Shown piece after piece: positions 33,403 through 45,576 of a DNA stretch of 64,000 bases. The notes below the pieces were generated by a model. The model did not search any database. It had not been told where the DNA came from and worked only from the letters and a program-made list of their open reading frames with translations. Position 1 is the stretch's first letter. Each line of letters opens with the position of its first letter. Source of the stretch: Quillaja saponaria (lineage: Eukaryota > Streptophyta > Magnoliopsida > Fabales > Quillajaceae); the NCBI GenBank assembly GCA_029379385.1, contig CM055606.1:1798001-1862000 (forward strand), in the 5' to 3' direction. Position numbers and translations under genes: made by a program.

Positions 33403-36400
33403 TCATGAAGCAGTTCTCCATTGCATCTCTATCTGGATCCGACCATTCTTTGAGTCTATAAGATGGTACTTTTCGTTGATTCTCTTGTTAGCAACAACAT
33501 CTGCAAGACTGATGTCGACGTAACCCAGAGATTCCTAATTCAGCCGAGAAAAGGGTGGAAAAAATTTAATCACTTCAAAAAACAAAAACAAAATACAGCT
33601 TATGATTTTACAGTATGAAATGAAAAATTAATGTGTACACATGGGAAAATCTACCCAGAAAAGGAGCTCACCCTCATCAACAAACCACAATAAGTGCATA
33701 TAGTAACTAAAGGTACAGATCATCAATGAAGTGGAGTAACTATTGTTTGAGACAGTTCATATATATAAAAGTGAGGATTTGAGCTTCAGAAAGACAATCT
33801 GCAACCATCATATGTTTGAGTAACATAACATGAATCCAGGAAATACTTCCAAAAACTGAGTTGCTTATCTAATGTACTTAACAAACAAAAGTATCCTTTG
33901 AGAGAAATTCTCTGCTTAGCCGTTAGCGATTAACACAAATTGAAACAATTTTGTGACTAAAAAAAGTACCACAAACAAAAGTATTCTTTAAGAGAGTATT
34001 CTCTGGTTAGCGATTAACACAAATTGAAACAATTTTGTGACTAAAAAAAGTACTGTATAATTTTGAATATGAATTCAAGAAACCACAAAGGTTTCCGTTT
34101 TTTTCTTTCAGTTAGTGCAATCATTTATGTTCTCAAAATTGATTTATTGCATAATGATATGACTTCAATCAATGCCGAAGAAGCTATGAATTCTATACCT
34201 TCGGATGCAGCAGACCCATCCGTGATGACGTGCTGACAACCTCCACGTGTAGTTTGTCGTTAGTGGGAGGCTCCTCCAGCATAAATTGGAACTCCTCTTC
34301 CCATCTTGGATCTCTGTTCTTCTTTATATGCTGTAATAGCAACCAAAGTATCATTTATAATCATAGAAAACCCATCTAAGAATCTAAGATTTCGGACAAC
34401 CCCTCCCTCCCTTTTCTATTTGTGTGCGCCTGTGCAAACCAATTTGCTAAATTTGAATGAAAGAGATGTGCAACTACCACTTTAAACCTGTCTTGTTAGA
34501 TTAACCAAAACTTTCATGACATATATGTTTATGTACGTATATAATATACAGATACATATATAAATGTACTTGCTTCATAGGTAGAAATAGCGAATTTCAT
34601 TTCAAGGCACCCAAGTGACTGAGTGGAAGAAATATAAAGACTTGCCCTATACGTAAAATTTCTTCAGCAAATGTTCAAATAGAGAAGCTTGGAAAATCTA
34701 GAAACTTTTAGGAAAAAGAAGGTTGTATCCAATCAAAACAAACATCATACCTTAGTTCTTTTCTCCTCCCCTCTGAGAAGAAGCCGTACAGATGGATTAT
34801 TATGGTGCTTGCCTTCAACATCTTGAGCTTCATGAACTATGACCACAAGCAGACCTCCACCACCAGGTGTACCTTCAGGAGCCTTCTGTACTGACTGTGT
34901 TTCTTCAAAACCATTTGCTAACTCTTCCACTTTGAAAGGTTTATATGTCAATTCCAACACAAGTTGCCCACGTGATTTCTCATTTTGAACATCGTTCATG
35001 TCCATATTTTTTAAGAGGTCAAGAGTAAAAACTTTTGGTTCCTCGGGAGGAATATCTTTCAAAGGGACCACATTCATACCCATCTTGTCATGTTTCCCTA
35101 CCTAGAATCAATAAACGGATCAGATAAACGTGAAAATAGGAAGCTAAATTTATCATGTCTTCAAAAATGATATACCTGTTCCCAGTCATAAACCTGAATC
35201 TCTAAAGCCTGGGACTGAGGGTCTTTAACAACCAAATTAAACTCCTCATTCCATTCAGGATTCAAGTTCTTGTGCTTCACAGTTGTCTTTTTTGATGGCA
35301 GTTTATCCTCAGTGAGCTTTAGCTTCACATAAGGATCTGCTGCACCAAGAAGATCTTTCTTTTTTAACTTGACAGCCCTCAGAACTTTCACAAGGAGAAT
35401 TCCAACAGGCCTCTTCAGTGCTCTAGGATTACCACAAAACATTGTCTTTCCTCAGCAAAGGATACAGGTAAAAATCACAGACATCATATAATGAGTTTCC
35501 AGAAAAAAGCAAAAACCTACTTTGTCGGATCCATAATTTGCACTTCCAAGGTTTTGGGCCATAGATACATATTGGCAACCTGGTCTTTTATAAGCTCCTG
35601 GAGATTCAAAAATCATAAAAGCTATTAAATAAACTACTAATTGCGACTGCGAATGATATGACAAAATCTTCAGTTTTTGAAGGGAAAGGCAACCCAGACC
35701 TAAACAACATTAGGATGTCATCGCTATTATTTCTTTTTCTCCCCCAAATAACAAGCCTAAAAAGAAAGCATGAAAGGGATATTGTAAACCTTTCAAGAAG
35801 GCAACATTTATATGCAGCTACCAAAAATACTTTTTATTCAACAAATGCCTTACTACTTACAGTTGGCAAACTATGAGTTCATCCTGTAAGTGGGAAGAAA
35901 TGGTGGAGCATCAGCTAAAGATTAACAGTGATGAGGTAAAATAGGAGCACCTAGTTGTCCCACTGAACCACTAAAATATCCACAGGACAGCTTTCTTCTT
36001 TTCCTTCTTCTTTGTTTGTTTTAAGTTATCAAAATTCTATGAATCAGACATGCATTATGCATATGGCACTCCTCAATTATGTTGCAGGAAATAATTTCTG
36101 GCATAACTTGTTCTTTCTCCCTAAAGAAGTATGAGTCAGATGACTTGTTTCTCCTTCCTCCAACAACTTGGATGGATAGAAATATGACAATATCTATATG
36201 AAGTAATAGACTTTACCAAGGACATTAATAAAGGCTAAGATGAGAGATTCGCAAAGTTCATGATAGCATATGTTTAACAAAAAATCAAACTGCCAGCACA
36301 TGGAAATATAATCTAGAGAGCCAACAATTACATCTGCTCAGTAATTGATTATACTAAACCAACCTTTCGAAACCCCCCCCCCCCCCCGCCAAGCTCTTCG

Positions 36401-39400
36401 ATTGGAGAAAAGAAAAGACACCATCCACAAGAGAAAACAAGAATTTTACCTGAACGAACCTGTAGAGACCAGGAATAGACATAAGATCAGCCCCTATAAG
36501 CTTTAGCCCAAAGTCAACATGCGGCTGCAAAAGGCAAAAAGAAAAATGTAAAAAAGAAAGAAAAGATAAATATAAGTAAATCCAAAGGGAGAAATAGGTT
36601 ATGACTTGAAGCTTTCTCAAACTTATTATAGGATGGCAACAATGTGTGGAGACTACGATATCAAAGCCATCAATCAAGAAGTCAAACACATGAATTTTTA
36701 CCTATTAAAAAGAAGAAGAAGAAGAAGATATGATACGACACCTATTAATAAACATGCAAAATGCAGGAACTGTCATTCACTGATCAAACTAAAGAGTTCA
36801 AACTTCAAATTCTTTATGTCAAAATGGCAGGGTTTTGTCATATCTATCATTAGTGGTCTAAATCTTTACTCACTTGGGGCACATTCTGACATCATAGGGA
36901 CAGACTAGCTATTTTAGAATATAAATATTCATGTAAAAAGTGACAAACAGAATCTGTATGAATTCAACCAATTTTATTTGGAAGACCTATATTATATATC
37001 GCCAGATCTGATATAAAAGACCCAGGGAAGACCCAGAGTTTTCCTGCTAGCCAATGAGTCCAGCCATTCTTGGAGGAATTTACTTTCCTCTTGCCTATTA
37101 TGTGATCCCATCAGCATATCTTCCAATTAGCAGCTACTTCTTTTACCTTTTCACAGGGTGATATATGAATGTTTGTCTCTAACATGGCTGTGTCTGACAT
37201 ATCACCTAGGTCGTATCTACCACAAACGCTTCACGCATATTCCAGTGTTTGAGTGGAAAATCCAATATGGAACAAAAAGATAAAAGTAAAAGAAAAAAGC
37301 ATTCCAGTATCACAAACCTTTTCCATGAGAGACACAAAGATGTTAGCAAAACAAGGGAAGCTTGGAACCAGAGGTTTTAGTGTAATACGAGGTGAGAGAA
37401 AGACTTGCAAATCCAACACCTGAAATTGTCCAGACTGTTAATAAGTATCATGATACAGCATCTTTCTCTCTCTCTCTCATTCAAAAAGCCTCTCTGTAAT
37501 AACCTGAACAGTTGCTTTTAGCCCAAATGCCTTAACGGCAACAGTTACATTAGGATTTCCAGCCCATTTTATGGAAGGCTCCATTATCAATTCCTTCTCA
37601 TCAGTCACATAAACTTTCATCCCTAGAAAGAACAAGATTTTCAAACAACAAAAGTATCCAAAAGTTTCATAAGACAATGAAAGTTAATAGATAAAAATCA
37701 AATAAATAAAATACAAAAAAAAAAAAACATTTCTCCCTTTCCTTGCTTAGAAATCAGTTAAAGTATATTTAATCACAACTCATAAGGAAAGGAGGAACTT
37801 CAAAAGGACCCTCAAATGCATAATAACATTTAAAAGATCCGACAGTAAAAGGAGTACCCTAAACACATTTGAAGTTTTAAACTTGTGTCAGGTTTAATGT
37901 TTCTATTTTAAGTCCAACATCTCCAATTCCCAACTGGCCTACTTAGGTTCAGGTAAAAAAAGAGAAACTGGATGCAGTCCACCAGGCAAAGGAGGAACTT
38001 CAAAAGGACCCTCATATGCATAATAACATTTAAATGATCTGATAGTAAAAGGAGTACCCTAAACACATTTGAAGTTTTAAACTTGTGTCAGGTTTAATGT
38101 TTCTATTTTAAGTCCAACATCTCCAATTTCCAACCGGCCTATTTAGTTTCAGATAAAAAAAGAGAAACTGGATGCAGTCCACCAGGCAATCAGACAGTAT
38201 CTCAAATGTAACAATTACAAGATTGTCAAGTATAAAAGGCATAAATAACCCAAGGCCCAAATAGTAAGGGACGCAAAAAATGGCAAGTACACATCCTTGG
38301 TCAATTCAATGAATAATGGCAACTAGTCAAGCAAGTAAAATAAATGCAGATGTAATCTGAAACAATAATGCGCATGAATAATCTTTTATCTGTTCAAAAA
38401 CTATAGAAGTTCCATTTAATGTCCAGCTCACATCTACTCACCTTGAAAAGTTGGTGGAAGGGACCCGAGTGTTAAAACTTCAAACTCAACAGAATCAATT
38501 TTGTACTTTGGAATCTGCTCGGCTATTATAGGTTTAGCAATATTCTTTACAGTCTTGCAAATCGCCTAAAAATAAGAAACAGAAAAGCAAATCTTTAACA
38601 TGAAAAACAGGGAGAAGCAATACGATAGAGATTGGTTCAGTAGGTGTGATAGAGATACCTTGTCAAGATAAGGCCACATATAACCTAAAAACTTGTTTAG
38701 CCAGTCAACCTTCAGAAAGATATAAGTATAAGAATTCAATTCTGAAAACACGAAGAGCAAGCAAACACTCCTAAAGAACGATGACACTAGAACGATATAA
38801 AATGCACTAGTTATTTACACGATCATAATCTGGATTTTTCACCCAAAGTGGGATCTCGGGAAGCATTCGCTGCAAAGTTTCTGTGTCTTGCTCAACCAAT
38901 GGACGGATTTCAGGATCCTGTCCAAGTAAACAGGATATCAATTACACTTCAAAAATTGCACGTGAAGATGTCAAAATTCCAAACATCTACCAAACAATAA
39001 CATCTGATGTGCTCTTTCTATATTAAGAATAAGTGCTAGTTTCCCATTATTGCAACACAAACATAAAAACTGGTGCACGGCTGTCCATATAATCATTCTT
39101 TTAAGAACAATCCATGCTAACCAAAGGTTTCAGACATCTTGTGCTTTGCTTAACCAACAGCAGACTTCAATGACCAAACAGAATCACCTAGATTGTTCTT
39201 TATTGCATAATTTCACAGTTAATAAGTTTAACCAAACAACATTCTTATTGCTTCCTTGATAAATGTAATAATAATATCAAATAAAATCACAGACATCTTA
39301 AAAAAAAATGCAGGTGAACCAAAGAAAAACGTTGAATCTTGTATTTATGGTAAATCTCATAATTTTGTTCTCTCCTCTTGCTTTCTCAGCAACCAAACAT

Positions 39401-39589
39401 ATGATAAAACAAACACAAGTATGATCTGAACAAGCCAAAAAAGGAAATGACCGTTTGTGCAAATTCAATAATATATACCTGAACATCGGTGGGTTGAAAG
39501 TAGATAAAGAGAAAATATCCAGCAACAAGACCAATGGAAATCCCAAATCCAAATCCACAAATACCGAATATAGTACTGAAGAAACCCAT
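33403..39589 (-). CDS. SYT1: synaptotagmin (SMP plus two C2 domains), SYT1/SYT2-like
   Basis: ER-anchored tether at ER-plasma membrane contact sites; in Arabidopsis SYT1 supports membrane repair, freezing and salt tolerance and virus movement. Twelve exons, in order: 39589-39479, 38917-38819, 38709-38659, 38565-38442, 37622-37504, 37419-37318, 36524-36450, 35597-35521, 35422-35176, 35101-34751, 34330-34199, 33534-33403. They join in phase to 539 residues. An N-terminal membrane helix (GFGISIGLVAGYFLFIYF) is followed by the lipid-carrying SMP domain (about 70-250; RVDWLNKFLGYMWPYLDK to IPGLYRFVQ). C2A (about 260-370) has DLLGAADPYVKLKL, TVKHKNLNPEWNEEF and VYDWEQ, with calcium-type aspartates. 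C2B (about 430-530) has LLVVIVHEAQDVEGKHHNNP, DPRWEEEFQF and GYVDISLADVV, without the first-loop aspartates. Introns 4 and 11 each carry a tandem duplication. SYT1 versus SYT2 is not resolved. Confidence 0.94.
33886..34053. repeat. 84-bp tandem duplication in synaptotagmin intron 11
   Basis: The block ending CGATTAACACAAATTGAAAC and AATTTTGTGACTAAAAAAAG occurs at 33927 and again at 34011, period 84. The 5' halves differ by small changes, the 3' halves are nearly identical. It lies wholly within the intron between the last two exons. Confidence 0.85.
36373..36387. repeat. poly-C tract (C15) in synaptotagmin intron 7
   Basis: Fifteen consecutive C on the plus strand, so poly-G in the transcript, in an otherwise AT-rich intron. 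Confidence 0.9.
37791..38188. repeat. 200-bp tandem duplication in synaptotagmin intron 4
   Basis: Copy 1 (37791-37990) and copy 2 (37991-38188) start GGAGGAACTTCAAAAGGACC and run to GATGCAGTCCACCAGGCA with only a handful of substitutions. Both copies lie between exons 4 and 5 of the synaptotagmin gene and do not touch the splice sites. Confidence 0.92.
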
Positions 39590-40320
39590 CTAGAATTTTC
39601 TTTCCAAATAGCTAGACGGATTTTCCCACGAAACAAACAACTTCAGATCGCAATTTTTCCTGGATCACTATTAATCCAAAAAAAATTATTATTATTATTA
39701 AAAAAATGAATGACTTTAATGTCCTTGTCCGTTATCAGGGAAGATCAACGTATAGAGAGAGAAGAAATGTGACGAGGAAGAGGAAGGTAAACAGCCAAAC
39801 AGGTATTAGCACTTCGGCAGTGACGGGCGGAGAACGCAAGGCGGGTGATTAATTTTGGGGAAATTAAAATTAAAAAATAAAATTGAAAATCAAGAGCAAC
39901 TTTAGGGGTTTTTTTTATTTTTTTTTTGTGGAAGTATTATCACGCTTTGTTATTCCGATTCTTAAAATTAAAAAAATTGAGCATTTATTCAAATAAGTAC
40001 ACCTGGCGTGGTATTTTTCGTGTTGGACAAAAAGCCGAATCAAGTGATGGTGATTTGAAGCTACGTAAACGTCTACAGGGAGATGACACGTGGCTCATCA
40101 GTAGGTTTTGCGTTTTGTAGTTGTAGGTGCCGTCGGTTGAGAGCGGGTGGCTGTGGCCCCAAGATGGGACGCCGTCCAAGAAATGGTTCAATAGACGCTT
40201 TTTGACTGCGCGGTTCAATACGAATCTCATCTTTTTATTTTTGGCATTAGTCTCTTTTTGTTAGTCAAATATATAAAATTTCGCACAATTCGAATACAGT
40301 AAAAATAAATAATTTTTTTA

Positions 40321-40790
40321 TTTACACATAAATTAACTTCTTAAACTATAATCACAAATCACAACTTTTAGATAATTTAAACATATTAAAATATAACGAG
40401 ATAGAGATCATGATCTTTGTCTTGTCGAGGTCTAGAATGGGCCACGAATGCAATTTGTCTAGCTTGTCATGGCCAGCGTCCCATGCTGTTCATGTTACAC
40501 GTTCTAGAAGCAATCTAGAGGTGCTTATCAAACTCGCATTTTAGGACTGCAATCCCACTATTTTTTTCTTTTATATCCTAATCTTTTTTGTCTTTCCATT
40601 AGCTGAACTTTTGAACAATCTAAACATGCTAAAAAATAATTTTTTTTTTAATTTTTTTTTTTGTAATTTACACACAAAATAGTTTTTCAAACCATTGTAG
40701 CAAATTACAATTTTGGACATTAAAAGTACTACGACATAGAGACCATGATATAAGACCATGATTTTTGTCTCGCTACTAATCCAAATGGAC
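40321..40790. repeat. diverged direct repeat, two copies of about 120 bp
   Basis: Copies at about 40321-40440 and 40667-40790 share, in order, TTTACACA, CAAATxACAA, AATTTAAACAT or GACATTAAAAGTA, ACGAxATAGAGAxCATGAT and TTTGTCT. Probably the remains of a transposon; no termini were recognised. Confidence 0.5.
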
Positions 40791-43700
40791 TCGTATTCCA
40801 TTGCGATCACCTCCGTGATTGAGATTCATTATGCACATGTCAAGTAATCAAAATGGCCTAAGAAAGCCATTACAGATTTTCAATATTTGAAATTTTAAAT
40901 GGTATTAAGGTAAATTATTTTATTAATTACATCTGATGAAAGTTAATGGCTTAAAACATAAAATAAATAATAAGAGATTAAATTATAACGAGCATAAAAT
41001 GTAAGGCATAAGAATTTATGAATTTTTTGAATAAATTATTTTGATCAAACTAAAAAGGTAAATTAGTACCAACTAGAGTTTAATTCATTTGGCATGGTAA
41101 CGACCTAAGGGTTTTAGGCCTTTTCTCTTCACTACCCTCTTAAAGCTAAAAAAAATTATTCTTATTATTAATAGATTTATGAATATCTATTACTATTTAT
41201 ATGTGAGTTGTACTAAACAAAACTTATATACGTTTATAACATAAAATTGTATAGTATAAATATATATATATATTTTTTTTTTTTGATTTTTTTTTTTTTT
41301 TGATTTAGTATTCAAGTGTGTTAGAACCCGTTTATACATACTTCAACTAATTATCTCTCTGATCTAATCAAAGACAAGTCATCAATGTCAAGACTAAGGA
41401 ATTTATAGAGATTTTACTTCTTACAATCTCGTCTAAGAAAATTTCAACTCATAAAATCAATGAAGAAAGTATACTAACAGTGACCCTTGGGGTAAGTTGT
41501 GTAGTATTGTGCGATAGGTTATGTTATGTCATACATCCTATATAAAATTATCCATTAACATGTTATTTGTTAGTGATCGAAAATAGCTTATACAATTTGT
41601 GCTCGTTGTGTTATTTTACATAAATCTTCATCTTTAGCAATTTACAGCATAGAAATTAACTTTTATATTTTGAAACATCAAAAGTTAATAAGTTACTAGT
41701 ACAAATTGAAATATACTAACGTTTTATGAAGAGATGTTTTTATGTCCAAAAAAATATTATTAATATATTTTTGATGTACTTATGAAAATATAGATATCGT
41801 TATTCATTAATTTATTAAAAAAAACTATAATTAGAGAATATTAAAGGAGTTAACTTTTGAGTTAATACAATGAGGGTGAATTAACATTTCGATAAAAGAA
41901 TAAAAAAAATGCAACAAAAAGTACATAGTTTTTAAGTATGCTTCTATTTGATTTACCTTTTAAAACAATATTTGGTTTTAAGCTTTTCTGCAAAGCTGTT
42001 TGATAATAGAGATTTTATTTTTTAAACTTTACGGGAAAGTATTTTTGGGCTTTTAAAGTCATAAAAGCTGTTAAAAGCTGAAGCTAGAAAAAAAATTCAA
42101 ATGGAAAACAAAGGAACCTCAAATAAATTTTGATAATTATTTTATTTAAACAAATATAACCATAATATTTGTCAAACTGGTCATTTTAGTAATTTTAATA
42201 CTCAATATTTATTTTTTTTAAATAGAATCAAATAATTTTTTTTATCTTGTAATGCCTTTACGCTAATTGCTTCAAACATTTTCTCAACTTTTTATACAGT
42301 ACTTTTTAAATAGCTCTACTTGAAAAGTATTTTTATACATAGTTTAATGGGGAAAAAAGAGCTTCAAAAGCAACTTCATTTTTTAGAATCTGTTGTTAGT
42401 TAGCACTCTAAATAAGAGATTTCCATTCCCTTTGAGATTGATTTGCAGCTTTGAGATGTTTTCCTTAGCATCAACTTGTAGTTAGAGGTGAGTAGTAGCT
42501 GCGAAAGAAGACTAGTCTTTTTAAAAGAAGGGACAAATATCGTATTGAGCTTGGAAGTAAATTAATTTCTTTTTTGCAGGCAAGCCAATCAAGGAATAGA
42601 GTTCGAGTTATGTATCAACTACAATTATTCGTAAGATTATATTTATATAACCCTTAAATTATGAATGAATTGTTTAAAAAGGTAATAAGAATTTTAAAAT
42701 TTTGTATATAATGAAAACTTAAAATTTATTTTAACTTTATAACATAATTTTCAAAATTAATTTTCTTGTCACTATGCATGCCTTTTTAATATTTTACTTA
42801 TATTCTTAAACTAATTTATTTTTCATTTTATTATAAAAGAAAAAACTTGTCAATTGGACATGAAAATTGAGAGAAAAAAAAAAAACAAAGTGTGACAATT
42901 TTATTTTATAAAATTTTAAGTGCATAATTATAATCTATAGTAACAAAGAAAATAATCAAAGCAAATGTATTTATCAATATTCAAATTAATGCTTTCTTTA
43001 TCTTTCTGATGTACCAAAAAAAAATTGATGATTTCTTTCTACTTAGTTCATTTTAATTAATTATACTTGTGAATTAGTTAAATACACTTCTAACCATAAA
43101 CCAAAAAAATAAAAAAATCAACTCCAAAGTCAATTAGATTTAAACTCTATGGTTGATTGAAATTAACTATTATTAAAATTTATTATTATTAAAAACTTAT
43201 TAATATCAAATAAATAAAAATAAATGCAATCTTAATAACTATGAAACCTTATTAACTTCTGTACCACTCACAAGAAAAAAATAATCTCTCTTCCTCCTTG
43301 AATCCTTCATCTTTTAAATACTTAGAAACCAATAAGTGAATTTTATATCATAGATAAATTAAATTTATTTTGTCAAACATTGCGTTATCATATTTGTTAA
43401 ATTTACCATCATAAACAAATTACATTATTACGTCGCTATCAATAGTTATAAATAGTTTTTTTTTTTCCTCAAAATATCCCTAAACATAACTTTAAATTCA
43501 ATAGTCTCATCTTTTACTTAAAAAAAAATTAAAAAAATCTTCTCTCAAATATTAAATTTATAAATATTATGATGCTTTCTTATTTTATAAATTTAAATAA
43601 TAATAATTGATAGCATACGATATATTATATTGTTTCACTATTTTTTATCTTCTCAAAATACTTAAGCAAAACAACATAACTCAAATAGAACAAAAGTACT

Positions 43701-45491
43701 TTCAAAAAGAAAAAAATAATTTTACTATGAAAAAAGAAGAAGAAGAAAAGACCTATTTAATAGTAGAGTTGAACATTAATAAAGTGATTACCTTTTTTGG
43801 TGAACCATTGCAAAAATAATAAAGTGTAATCATATTCCAAAAGAATTAAGAACAGTATATGCGAGATACTAAAGTACATTTATGTGATTTAAATTATAAA
43901 TAACTTGTTAAATATGAAGAATTTAATAATTTTTCATTAATTATTATTAAAAATTTGTTAATATAAGAATTTATAATCATATGATAAAACAATTCTTAAA
44001 TGTAAAGAATTTAATTATTGTTAGAGTTCAGTATTATTAAAAAAGTATTAATATAAATAGAAAAAATAAAACAATTATAATTCTGTTACTATTAAGATAA
44101 AGAAGATTTAGGCAAATAATTCTATCCCTCTTAAAGAGTTGTTTATGCAAAATCAAAAATTACAACTTGAACTAAAAATAGATAAGAATGTAAATTAAAT
44201 TTTTATAAGGAATATTTTAAAAAATTAAAAGATTATGCTAGTGAGTCATTTTTATATATAATATAGATTATGCATATATTTAAAAAATTGTGAAGATAAA
44301 TATGGTATACATCCCTCCCTTTCATCATAATTTTCTAAATAAAACAATAGGAACCCCAGAAATAAATTAAATGTGACTGAGTACATAATCAAGATAAAAA
44401 AAAAATAAAAAATAGAAGAAGCAATTTTATTTATTTATTTATTTCATTCAGAATGAGTAGGAGATATTATTCATCCAGAAGAAGCAATTTTTAGTTTTAA
44501 GAAAGAAAGAACTGAAAGAGGAAAAAAAGGAAAAAATCAAATTGGGTTTTCAATGCTATACTAAGCCCAAACTCAAAATTCATGGGTCGACCCAGTCATG
44601 ATTAAGATCCTGACACAACACTAAGCCCAAACTGGACCCAGGCCATACAACATCCACATAATTAGCAAATAGTAGGATTATTTATTTATTTGATTAGGAC
44701 TTTATTTTAATTAATTGTGATTTTATTGCATTTGTGTGGCTTGTGTTGAATTAATTAAATATTAATTTTTTTAAAAAATTAATCATTATTACTATCGCAA
44801 TTATTGTTAGAAAATTAAAAATAAAAGAATATATCTTGCTTAGGTGCTAAATATGATTAAAAGAAATTTTTATTTTTATTTTTGCTAATATTAAAAGAAC
44901 TTTTTATAAATAATATGACAGTTAAAAACTTAATTTGATATCTAAATACTTTAAATTCTTTTAATTATAATTATGTTTTTCAGCATGAATAAAAAATGTA
45001 TATTATTATTTAATAATTTTAATTAATTCAAAGCCGTCTTATAATTAAACACAAACAGCTAACCTACTTGGCTAACACAAAAGCCTGACCGCCATGGAAG
45101 TTCAGGATTTTATGCGAGTGCGAGACAGAGAGAGAAATACTCCAACCCAAAATATATTTTTTATTTTAATATTTAAAATAATTGAGAAAGAAAATAATTA
45201 CATATAAAAGGGTCATCTCCTTCCCTTCGTATTCCTTGGCTACTCTAGGGTTTTCCAGCAAGCCCTTTCTCTCTCTACAATTTAGACTCTTAAGAACAGG
45301 GTCTGAAATAACAGTACTACAGTGTATGTTTTCTAGAATACCGAATAATTTTTTTTTTTTTTAATGGGGGTTATTGCTTAATTTGGGTATTGTGAAAAAT
45401 CTAGGGTTTCGAATTGAGGTTATTTGCAGCTGTTAGCTGATTCAATAAAGCTTCGATCTTTCCGTCTGAGGGTTCAAGTACGTCCAGGCAG

Positions 45492-45524
45492 ATGCTAGTG
45501 ATTATCGGATCCGGGACAGGGTGA
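45492..45524 (+). other. upstream ORF in the UPL3 5' leader
   Basis: A complete 10-codon frame (MLVIIGSGTG then TGA) ends about 50 bases before the UPL3 start codon and in a different frame. If the leader extends this far, it could lower translation. The transcription start is unknown. Confidence 0.4.
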
Positions 45525-45576
45525 TTGCCGCTCGGTTACGAGCGAGTTGACTAATCGAGGGTGGGTGGGTTTTTGT

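Larger units (their letters stand above)
39590..45576. other. 6-kb AT-rich intergenic region between divergent genes
   Basis: It lies between the start codons of synaptotagmin (minus) and UPL3 (plus), so it holds both promoters. The middle (about 40850-44500) is strongly AT-rich and fragmented, with poly-A/T tracts and no conserved frame. A weak direct repeat at 40321-40790 is listed separately. The last 300 bases before 45577 lose the AT bias and hold the UPL3 5' UTR. Confidence 0.5.

Noticed and set aside
43607..43819. 70-codon plus-strand frame in the large AT-rich gap
   Set aside because: Lys/Asn/Ile-rich translation of AT-rich DNA with no homology.
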